From Bryobacteraceae bacterium (GTDB lineage: Bacteria > Acidobacteriota > Terriglobia > Bryobacterales > Bryobacteraceae), in the NCBI GenBank assembly GCA_030036985.1, contig JASHSD010000027.1:1-16955 (forward strand): a stretch of 16,955 bases of DNA, written 5' to 3'. The notes beneath the pieces were generated by a model. That model saw nothing but the letters and a program-made list of their open reading frames with translations, ran no database searches and had not been told where the DNA came from. Positions 7,681-14,067 of this stretch are shown here, one piece after another; the stretch's first letter is position 1, and every line of letters starts with the position of its first letter. The position numbers and the translations under genes were made by a program.

Positions 7681-8313
7681 ATGCGGATCGGCGATTTAAA
7701 GGTTGTGGCTATAGGCGGCAGCTTGCGAGAGCGTTCGTTTACTTACCAGGCGCTCGAATACGCCGCGGGCCTGCTGAGCGGCCTCGGTTGCCGTGTTCGA
7801 GTGTTCGATCTGCGCGTCATGCGGCTTCCTTTCTGCAACGGCGATAACCAGGATCCCAGGCTTGACTACCCGGCCGTGGGTGAGTTGAGGAGATCCGTCG
7901 GCGAAGCACACGCGCTGGTCCTGGCCACACCCGAATATCACGGCGGCCTGAGCGGCGTTTTGAAAAACGCTCTCGACTTACTCGGGGCGGAACAGCTCGA
8001 AGGCAAAGTGGCGGGCTCGATCAGCGTCCTCGGTGGGACCACCGACTCGAACGCTCTCAACGATGTGTGCCGCATTCTGCGCAGCTGCCATTCGTGGGTC
8101 ATTCCGCATCACATTGCCATTGGCCGGCCGGACAAAGTTTTCGTCGATGGCCGGATATCGGATGCCGGCCTCCGAATCAGGTTCGAGGAATTCGCGCAGG
8201 ATCTGGTACGAAGCGCAGTTCGCCTTTGCAGTCCCGATCGGCCCGCAATCGAAAGTGACGGACCGCCGTTGAACGGATCGGCTTCCGCGGAATTCCGGTG
8301 CGCAGGCGCATAA
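7681..8313 (+). CDS. NADPH-dependent FMN reductase family flavoprotein
   Basis: This encodes 210 residues with a flavodoxin-like fold. The FMN phosphate loop is GSLRERS (13-19). The classic second motif TPEYHGGLSGVLKNALD (83-99) contacts the isoalloxazine ring, and VLGGT (116-120) is the third FMN-contacting loop. The family transfers hydride from NAD(P)H to FMN and on to quinones, metals, azo compounds or a partner enzyme. ATG 7681 is preferred because AGGGAG lies six bases upstream; ATG 7663 overlaps the permease gene and has no such site. The usual length is ~180-200, and the extra C-terminal ~25 residues look disordered. It sits between the permease and the secreted peptidase genes inside the transporter set, so it may supply reduced flavin or reduce a peptide intermediate. 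No signal peptide is seen, so it acts in the cytosol. The family is certain; the substrate is unknown. Confidence 0.92.
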   Translation: MRIGDLKVVAIGGSLRERSFTYQALEYAAGLLSGLGCRVRVFDLRVMRLPFCNGDNQDPRLDYPAVGELRRSVGEAHALVLATPEYHGGLSGVLKNALDLLGAEQLEGKVAGSISVLGGTTDSNALNDVCRILRSCHSWVIPHHIAIGRPDKVFVDGRISDAGLRIRFEEFAQDLVRSAVRLCSPDRPAIESDGPPLNGSASAEFRCAGA

Positions 8314-8336
8314 CATTTCAAAAAAAGGAAACGAGT

Positions 8337-9725
8337 ATGAAAAAGGCAGTCCTGTTTCGCGGCCTGCTCATCGTAATGAGCGGCATGCTTACTCTTAACG
8401 CTCAGACGGATGGTCCGTCTCAGGCAGTCTCAAGCTTTCGCCTGCGCCGGAACCTCCGCGCATCGCCGTCGCAACTCAGGAAACGCGCTCGAACGGATGT
8501 CCAGACGCTGCCGACAAATGCCGAATGCCTGATGGAATATGGAACCACCTGCTATACCCCCCAGGATCTGCAGAATGCATACGGCCTGGGTCCGCTCCTG
8601 AACGCCGGATATCAGGGTGAAGGCGAGACCATCGTCATCGTCGTTTCGTTCGGAAGCCCGACCCTTGAGCAGGATCTCGAGGCGTTTGACGCCGCTTTCG
8701 GACTCCCCGATCCTCCGTCCTTTCAGGTGCTCGCGCCTCTGGGCGCGGTTCCTTTCGACAATACCGATGACGATCAACTCGGCTGGGCCGCCGAAACTTC
8801 GCTCGATGTGCAGTGGGCCCACGCCATGGCGCCGGGCGCGGGCATTGTCGTACTCACCAGCCCGGTCGATGAAACGCAGGGCGTCCATGGTCTTCCGGAA
8901 TTTCTTCAACTCGAACAATACGCTTTGGACAATCATCTCGGCCAGATCATTTCGCAGAGCTGGGGTACGGCGGAAAATACTCTGTTTACCACTGACGGGA
9001 AGAACCTTCTGAATGAATTTGAGCAGTTGTACCAGCAGGCCGCGGCTCAGAACGTCACAGTCCTGGCCGCCGCGGGAGACACAGGAACGGAAAACGTGGA
9101 CGTGCTCAACATCAACTACCCATTTCCGACGGTGTTGTTTCCGGCTTCATCCCCCTTTGTGACAGCGGTTGGGGGCACTACTCTCAATCTCGATGCCAAC
9201 GGCGATTATCAATCCGAAACCGTGTGGAACGACTCACCATCGGATGGCGCCTCCGGGGGCGGCGTGAGCCAGTACTTCGGCGAGCCTGTCTATCAGTGGG
9301 CGGTGGGGCCGGCGCTTCAGGGCACATTATTGGGGCATCGAGGCGTTCCCGACATTGCCTTCAATGCGGATCCGAATACTCCGGTTTGGGTCTATTTCGG
9401 CTTCTTGCCGGACGCGGAAGAGAACGGCTTCCTGCCTGTTGGAAGCGGCACCAGCGCCGCGGCTCCGCCCTGGGCGGGCATCATAGCCGATGCAAATCAG
9501 CTGGCCGGGCGGCCGTTGGGATTCCTGAATCCGAGATTGTACGCAATCGGTGCGGCGGGCAATCAGTCCGAGTTTTTCCACGATATAACTGTCGGCAACA
9601 ACGCCTACAATGGCTTACCCGGTTATTCGGCCATCCCGGGCTGGGATCCGGCGTCCGGCTTCGGCACCCCGAACTTATCGAATTTGTCGACCGCTGAAAC
9701 GTTCTTACTTTCGCTCTCACAATAA
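8337..9725 (+). CDS. Secreted S53 (sedolisin/kumamolisin-like) serine-carboxyl peptidase
   Basis: This encodes 462 residues. ATG 8337 has GGAA about seven bases upstream and begins a signal peptide (KK, hydrophobic stretch, probable cleavage after LNA near residue 22), so it beats the in-frame GTG at 8298. The S53 active site is complete: E153 and D157 in ETSLDVQWAHAMAP, oxyanion D248 in AAAGDTG, and nucleophile S373 in SGTSAAAPPWAG. The C-terminal calcium site is present (DITVGNN, PGWDPASGFGTPN). The catalytic domain starts by ~residue 65. That leaves a pro-region of only ~40 residues, whereas classical sedolisins have a folded prodomain well over 100 residues long. It may therefore need no self-activation or use another chaperone. 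It should act in the periplasm or outside the cell. As part of the operon, it could trim the exported peptide or degrade a target protein. Confidence 0.93.
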   Translation: MKKAVLFRGLLIVMSGMLTLNAQTDGPSQAVSSFRLRRNLRASPSQLRKRARTDVQTLPTNAECLMEYGTTCYTPQDLQNAYGLGPLLNAGYQGEGETIVIVVSFGSPTLEQDLEAFDAAFGLPDPPSFQVLAPLGAVPFDNTDDDQLGWAAETSLDVQWAHAMAPGAGIVVLTSPVDETQGVHGLPEFLQLEQYALDNHLGQIISQSWGTAENTLFTTDGKNLLNEFEQLYQQAAAQNVTVLAAAGDTGTENVDVLNINYPFPTVLFPASSPFVTAVGGTTLNLDANGDYQSETVWNDSPSDGASGGGVSQYFGEPVYQWAVGPALQGTLLGHRGVPDIAFNADPNTPVWVYFGFLPDAEENGFLPVGSGTSAAAPPWAGIIADANQLAGRPLGFLNPRLYAIGAAGNQSEFFHDITVGNNAYNGLPGYSAIPGWDPASGFGTPNLSNLSTAETFLLSLSQ

Positions 9726-9745
9726 CTACGAATCGGGGAAACCGG

Positions 9746-11017
9746 ATGGACATCCAGCGCGGCAGCAACGTTCGTAAGAATCGAAAAATCAGGCGCATTG
9801 TCTTCAGCGCTGCGGCGCTCGCGGCCCTGTCCGGGGCGGGTCTGGCTGTTATGCGTTCACAGCCGGCGGTTCCGGCGGTCGAATCCGGATCGATTTTCAC
9901 CGATACCGTGAAACGCGGGCCGATGCTCCGGGAGGTCCGCGGGATCGGAACGCTGGTAGCTGAAGACGTGCTGTGGATTCCCGCCGTTGCGGACGGGCGT
10001 GTGGTGAAGATCGACGTTTATCCGGGCGCTGTGGTAAATGCCGATACCGTTCTCATGGAACTCGACAACCCCGAATTGCGGGAGCAAACCGTGGATGCCG
10101 AGTTTAATCTGAAAGCGGCGGAAGCGGCTTATGAGGATCTGTCGGGGCAGCTTGAAAACCAGCTTCTCGAGAAGAAGTCGGCCGCCGCCCAACTGGTGGC
10201 GGACTACAAGCAGGCCGCGCTCTACGCCGAACGCGACAAACAGCTGGACAGCGCGCGGCTGATACCCAGGCTCGATGCGCAGATTTCCGCCATGAAGGCA
10301 GATCAGCTGAAGACTCGCGCTGAGCTGGAAGCCCGGCGGCTTACGACCATCGAAGACTCCAACCGAGCGCAGCTTTCCGCGCAGCAAGTGAAGATCGGGC
10401 AGGCTCGCGCGCTCTATGAACTGAAGAAGGGACAGCTCGATCAACTGACCGTCCGCGCAGGCGCGGCGGGCGTTGTGGCGCAGCTTGGGGCCGCGCCTGG
10501 AACGCTGGAAGTCGGCCAGAACATCTCAGCCGGGACAATCCTCGCAAAGATCGCTCAGCTTCGAAAACTGGAGGCGGAATTGAAGATTGGCGAAACGGAG
10601 GCTAAAGACATCGCGATCGGGCAGCGGGCGCGAATCGATACGCGGAACGGAATCATACAGGGCCAGGTCAGCCGGATCGCGCCAACCGCGGTCAATGGCA
10701 ATGTAACGGTCGACGTGAAACTGTTCGGCGAGTTACCGAATGGAGCGAGGCCCGACCTGAGCGTCGAAGGTGCAATCGAACTCGAACGGCTGAATAACGT
10801 GATTTACATGGGCAGGCCGGCGAACGGACAACCAAACAGCGCCGTCACCGTTTTCAGAATCGCACCGGACGGGCGCTATGCTTCGCGTGTCCGGGTCAAA
10901 CTGGGGCGCGCTTCGGTCAACACGATCGAAGTCCTGAGCGGATTGCAGCCGGGGGACCGCATCGTTCTTTCCGATATGACCGCCGAGGATGGTCACGACC
11001 GGATTCGTCTGGACTGA
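9746..11017 (+). CDS. HlyD/MacA-family periplasmic adaptor of an ABC exporter
   Basis: This encodes 423 residues. It has a basic N-terminus and one membrane anchor (~15-36), then the first half of a lipoyl-like domain (VADGRVVKIDVYPGAVVNAD, ~81-100). A long charged coiled-coil hairpin (~112-233) follows, then the second lipoyl half (LTVRAGAAGVVAQLGAAPGT), a beta-barrel (~270-370) and a membrane-proximal domain ending GLQPGDRIVLSDM. This is the MacA-like arrangement. The protein would bridge the inner-membrane permease to an outer-membrane TolC-like channel, which is not in this window. ATG 9746 follows a GGGGA sequence at six bases. It lies 20 bases after the peptidase gene and 25 bases before the ATPase gene, so co-expression is likely. 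Confidence 0.9.
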   Translation: MDIQRGSNVRKNRKIRRIVFSAAALAALSGAGLAVMRSQPAVPAVESGSIFTDTVKRGPMLREVRGIGTLVAEDVLWIPAVADGRVVKIDVYPGAVVNADTVLMELDNPELREQTVDAEFNLKAAEAAYEDLSGQLENQLLEKKSAAAQLVADYKQAALYAERDKQLDSARLIPRLDAQISAMKADQLKTRAELEARRLTTIEDSNRAQLSAQQVKIGQARALYELKKGQLDQLTVRAGAAGVVAQLGAAPGTLEVGQNISAGTILAKIAQLRKLEAELKIGETEAKDIAIGQRARIDTRNGIIQGQVSRIAPTAVNGNVTVDVKLFGELPNGARPDLSVEGAIELERLNNVIYMGRPANGQPNSAVTVFRIAPDGRYASRVRVKLGRASVNTIEVLSGLQPGDRIVLSDMTAEDGHDRIRLD

Positions 11018-11042
11018 GGCAGGGATTACAGGGGGGTCTTGT

Positions 11043-11744
11043 ATGAACACGGCAGCGGCAGGTTTGATCCAACTTAAGAGCATCGGCAAAGTTTTTATCA
11101 CCGAGGAACTGGAGACGCACGCGTTGGAAGATATCCATCTGGATATCCGGAAGGGTGAGTATATTGCGATCTCGGGACCTTCGGGCTGCGGCAAGTCCAC
11201 GCTTCTATCGATCCTGGGGCTGCTGGATTCGCCGTCGCAGGGCGACTACGTACTGAACGGCAAATGCGCGAGCGATTTGAAGGCCGCCGAGCGTGCGCGC
11301 ATCCGCAATCGCGAGATCGGCTTCGTTTTCCAGGCGTTTAACCTGATTGGTAATCTGACCGTGCGCGAGAATGTGGAGCTTCCCCTGATCTATCGCGGCA
11401 TTCGCTCGACGGAACGCAGGAAGGCGGCGGAAGAGGCGCTTGAAAAGGTGGGGATGTCCGCGCGCGCAAAACACTATCCTTCGCAGTTATCGGGTGGTCA
11501 GCAGCAGCGCGTGGCTGTGGCGCGGGCTCTGGCGGGCAACCCATCGGTCCTGCTGGCGGATGAACCGACCGGGAACCTGGACTCGGACAACGGAAAACAG
11601 GTCATGGATCTGCTGAGTCAGCTGCACAATAATGGCGCCACAATCTGCATGGTGACCCATGATCTAAACCATGCCAGGCGGGCAGACCGGGCCGTCCATA
11701 TGTTTGACGGCAGGATCGTGGCGGACCGCGGTCCGCGCGTGTAA
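11043..11744 (+). CDS. LolD/MacB-type ABC transporter ATPase
   Basis: This encodes 233 residues with all the ABC motifs: Walker A GPSGCGKST (45-53), Q-loop (FVFQAFNLI), signature LSGGQQQRVAVARA (149-162), Walker B VLLADEPTGNLDS with D173/E174, and H-loop H206 (MVTHD). The DEPTGNLDS form and the lack of a membrane domain place it in the LolD/MacB/FtsE group, which pairs with FtsX-type permeases. The in-frame GTG at 10989 lies inside the adaptor gene. ATG 11043 is preferred because a G-run (11031-11036) sits six bases upstream and the family normally starts ~40 residues before Walker A. It would power the split permease at 5202-7670. It ends the first operon; a nested inverted repeat follows. 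Confidence 0.95.
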   Translation: MNTAAAGLIQLKSIGKVFITEELETHALEDIHLDIRKGEYIAISGPSGCGKSTLLSILGLLDSPSQGDYVLNGKCASDLKAAERARIRNREIGFVFQAFNLIGNLTVRENVELPLIYRGIRSTERRKAAEEALEKVGMSARAKHYPSQLSGGQQQRVAVARALAGNPSVLLADEPTGNLDSDNGKQVMDLLSQLHNNGATICMVTHDLNHARRADRAVHMFDGRIVADRGPRV

Positions 11745-11794
11745 CGGTCTGCCGTCGAAAATCACGAACCTATGTGTAGTGTCCAGGAAATAAC

Positions 11795-11860
11795 CGGACA
11801 CGCGACTTCAGTCGCGTTTTTGGTAGGACATTTAAAGACGCGACTGAAGTCGCGTGTCCG
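11795..11860. repeat. Perfect 22-bp inverted repeat with nested hairpins, likely terminator or REP-like element
   Basis: Bases 11795-11816 are the exact reverse complement of 11839-11860. Each arm is itself a near-palindrome: CGCGACT, two bases, AGTCGCG. The left arm is followed directly by a T-run (11817-11821), so CGCGACT/AGTCGCG plus T5 forms a textbook intrinsic terminator after the ATPase gene. The spacer can extend the long stem (T-rich against AAAGA). GTGTCC at 11779-11784 also matches GGACAC at 11796-11801, allowing a competing fold. The layout resembles dispersed palindromic elements (REP/MITE-like), but copy number cannot be judged from one window. It separates the two operons. Confidence 0.8.
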
Positions 11861-11906
11861 AACCACCTACGCTAGTGGCAGTTCGCCGGCGGGAAGGCAG
11901 CCGGAT

Positions 11907-11978
11907 ATGATTCAGTCCAAACAGGAGGAGAGTGCGCTGCCGAGCGCTGCCGGCGCTGCCTCTGTCGCCGCCCCATGA
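11907..11978 (+). CDS. Possible 23-codon upstream ORF coupled to the sigma factor gene
   Basis: This short frame starts MIQSKQEESALP and continues Ala-rich. Its TGA overlaps the ATG of the sigma gene (ATGA at 11975-11978). The sigma start has no Shine-Dalgarno of its own, so terminating ribosomes could restart there. The upstream site (GGGAAGG at 11891-11897) is only moderate. The Ala/Ser/Pro composition could be chance in GC-rich DNA. Confidence 0.2.
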   Translation: MIQSKQEESALPSAAGAASVAAP

Positions 11979-12622
11979 CAGGAGTGTTACCCACGCCGGC
12001 GCTGTCCCGGACTTTGTTATCCTCGGTGCACGGGACGGTGAACAATCTGTTTGACGAGACCTATCTGACGGCTCTGCGCGAGCGGAGCAGAGAGGTGGAA
12101 GACCATTTCATAGCCCATTTTACGAGCCCGATCCGTTCGAAACTCTCTGCGCGTCTCCGCTCGCCCGACCTGGTTCAGGATGCATCGCAGGAGACCTTTA
12201 TGCGGGTCCTGAACTACTTCCGGTCCGGAAAGACGCTGGATAAACCAGGCAGTCTTCCGGGCTTCGTCCATTCGGTCTGCCACAATGTTTCGCTGGAGTT
12301 CCGCCGTGGCAATGCCCGTTACGCCCAGATTCCGGAGGATCATCATGAACCGGCCGATCCCGGCCTCGACCCGCAGTTCCAGTTGGTCAACGACGAACGC
12401 AAGGCCATGGTTCTGCGCCTGCTGGGTGAACTTTCCGAATTGGATCGGAAATTGCTGCGGCGCGTGTTTCTGGACGAGGAGGATAAAGATGTGGTCTGCC
12501 GCGAGCTGCAGGTAGACCGTGATCATCTGCGGGTTTTGTTGTTTCGTGCGAGGCAGCGGATGAAAACCGCTATCCTTCGCGACGCCAAAGCGGCCGCTGC
12601 AGGAAAAAGCGATGCGTCGTGA
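11975..12622 (+). CDS. ECF-type RNA polymerase sigma factor (sigma-70 family)
   Basis: This encodes up to 215 residues. Region 2 lies at ~42-112, with DLVQDASQETFMRVLNYF (65-82) as the core- and -10-binding helix and PGFVHSVCHNVSLEFRR after it. A short acidic linker leads to region 4 at ~145-200 (LLGELSELDRKLLRRVFL, then an HTH ending HLRVLLFRARQRMK). The opening ETYLTALRERSREVEDHFIAHF resembles a sigma group that is frequent in Acidobacteria. ATG 11975 lacks a Shine-Dalgarno, and the first ~23 residues look non-conserved. GTG or TTG codons at 12014-12050 are possible alternative starts, or translation may be coupled to the short upstream frame. It heads an operon with its probable anti-sigma factor 69 bases downstream. 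It would direct transcription of a stress or envelope regulon, possibly including its own operon. Confidence 0.88.
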   Translation: MTGVLPTPALSRTLLSSVHGTVNNLFDETYLTALRERSREVEDHFIAHFTSPIRSKLSARLRSPDLVQDASQETFMRVLNYFRSGKTLDKPGSLPGFVHSVCHNVSLEFRRGNARYAQIPEDHHEPADPGLDPQFQLVNDERKAMVLRLLGELSELDRKLLRRVFLDEEDKDVVCRELQVDRDHLRVLLFRARQRMKTAILRDAKAAAAGKSDAS

Positions 12623-12691
12623 GAACCGGCAAGGCTGTATCCTGCGCCGGAGGATCCGGAACCATGAACCCATATTGAGGTTGCACAAACC

Positions 12692-13369
12692 ATGGACCAT
12701 GTAAAAGCAATCGACGAACAGGTCGCAGACCGTTATTTGCTGAAGGAGCTGTCCGCTGCCGATGCCGAAGAGTTCGAGAGACATTACTTCGAGTGCGAGG
12801 AATGCGCCCTGGCAGTGCAGGCAGGCGATATCTTTATCGCGAATTCCCGGGCCGTGCTGGGTGAACTGAAGCCGGAGCCGGTAAAAAAACCACGGGGAAC
12901 CTCGTTTTGGAGCGCCATGATGGGATGGTCGGCTAAACAGCTGGTTTTTTTTCCCGTGGCCGGTTGTCTGGTGTTGGGAGCACTGGCTCTTTACCAGGGC
13001 GCGGTCGTGATTCCGGGTTTGCGGGAGAGCACGGGTGCGCGCATCCTGCCCGCTTTCCAGTTGCTCGGCGCCTCGCGAGGGGAAGAATCGCAGGTAGTGA
13101 TTCCCTCAGGGGCATCTGCGTTTGCCCTATCGGCCGACATCCCACCCGACGTTCATTTTCAGAACTACGTATGTGAGATTTCCCGCGGTGGCTCGCTCGC
13201 GTTTCGCCTCAATACTTCGGCCCCCGCGGAAGGCCGGCCGATTACGATCCTGCTGCCGGTCAGGGGCCTCCAAGCCGGAGAGTATGCGCTTTCGATACTC
13301 GGCTCGAATTCGGCCGGACAAACGAAGGAAAAAGTAGTAACGTTTTCATTTGGCATCCAATTTCACTAA
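12692..13369 (+). CDS. Membrane-anchored zinc-finger anti-sigma factor
   Basis: This encodes 225 residues. The cytosolic N-terminus holds the ZAS/zf-HC2 motif as H31-x3-C35-x2-C38 (HYFECEEC), used by many anti-sigma factors to clamp ECF sigmas. One membrane span follows at ~82-104. The remaining ~115 residues should be periplasmic and look like a beta-sandwich, ending LQAGEYALSILGSNSAG and a Phe-rich strand. That arrangement fits a sensor whose outer domain can be bound or cut to free the sigma factor. GAGG lies 11 bases before the ATG, a loose but usable site. It follows the sigma gene, as cognate anti-sigma genes usually do. The TPR-CHAT protease encoded two genes downstream is a candidate site-1-like partner; this is inference. 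Confidence 0.82.
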   Translation: MDHVKAIDEQVADRYLLKELSAADAEEFERHYFECEECALAVQAGDIFIANSRAVLGELKPEPVKKPRGTSFWSAMMGWSAKQLVFFPVAGCLVLGALALYQGAVVIPGLRESTGARILPAFQLLGASRGEESQVVIPSGASAFALSADIPPDVHFQNYVCEISRGGSLAFRLNTSAPAEGRPITILLPVRGLQAGEYALSILGSNSAGQTKEKVVTFSFGIQFH

Positions 13370-13396
13370 TCGCCGGATTCACCTGGAGGGATTGCT

Positions 13397-14047
13397 TTGA
13401 ACGATAAGCTTCGGTTTCGCGGTTTTGCGATCGGCGCCGCCGGTCGAATCATTCAGCCGTTTCAGGAGTCGATCGAGTCGCAGGCCGCGACTGCGTTGGC
13501 GTTCGTCGGGGGATACGGATCGGCGCGGTCGGCCGGGTTCAGTTACCGCGGCATTCTGAAGTTCGATCTTGCACAGAGTCAGGTAACCGGTCTTCCCTGC
13601 GATTGCGATGACGAGGAGACGTCCTCGGTCGCCAACATCCAATCCACGGTCGAAGGGCTGAATATTCTGGACATGGTCACGGCGGATCGCGTTATCGCCA
13701 ACCTCGTCTCGACCTATCCTGCACCGAAGGGCGAACCTTCGATCCTGTTCTTCGGCTCGCGTTTCGAGAATCTGAGGATTGCGGGAATCCCGATAGATAT
13801 CGACATCGCGGCCGCGGACCCGGCAGAAGGGCCTTTGGTGCGCCTGATAGTGCCGGAACGGGCCGGACTTCGCGTCTACAATAATGCCATCGAGGTTGCC
13901 GGGTTCGGAACGGTAACGCTGGCTACGGCCACCAGCAGCGGATCCACGGGTAGTCTATGCATGATTCAAGTCGATCTGCGTTGCCCGCACAGGGGACACA
14001 TCCAGCTCTGCTGCATCGATGGCGGAATCGATCCGGGGGGCGAATAA
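13397..14047 (+). CDS. Unrecognised beta-rich protein with TTG start
   Basis: This encodes 216 residues. The TTG at 13397 has GGAGGG (13385-13390) six bases upstream, a strong site that decides the start; no ATG lies near. There is no signal peptide or membrane span. The body alternates short hydrophobic strands with turns (GFAIGAAGRII, SYRGILKFDLAQ, SSVANIQSTVEGLNILDMVTADRVIANL, FENLRIAGIPIDIDI, VEVAGF-like end). This loosely recalls the 'choice-of-anchor P' family of surface proteins. Six cysteines are clustered: C68/C70 and C188, C196, C205, C206 with H198 and H201 nearby, possibly a metal site or disulfides. It sits 27 bases after the anti-sigma gene and 20 bases before the TPR-CHAT gene, so it may be a substrate, ligand or effector of that module. 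The gene is firm; its function is unknown. Confidence 0.75.
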   Translation: MNDKLRFRGFAIGAAGRIIQPFQESIESQAATALAFVGGYGSARSAGFSYRGILKFDLAQSQVTGLPCDCDDEETSSVANIQSTVEGLNILDMVTADRVIANLVSTYPAPKGEPSILFFGSRFENLRIAGIPIDIDIAAADPAEGPLVRLIVPERAGLRVYNNAIEVAGFGTVTLATATSSGSTGSLCMIQVDLRCPHRGHIQLCCIDGGIDPGGE

Positions 14048-14067
14048 GTCCCGAGACCCCTCCCGCA

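Noticed and set aside
11772..11978. 68-codon + strand ORF across the inverted repeat
   Set aside because: Most of it is translated palindrome (terminator/REP-like DNA), with no Shine-Dalgarno at its start. Only its last 23 codons were kept as a low-confidence upstream ORF.
13957..14067. Longer N-terminus for the TPR-CHAT protein
   Set aside because: It would overlap the preceding gene by ~90 bases and place a non-conserved stretch before an obvious lipoprotein signal. GTG 14068 gives a proper lipobox.
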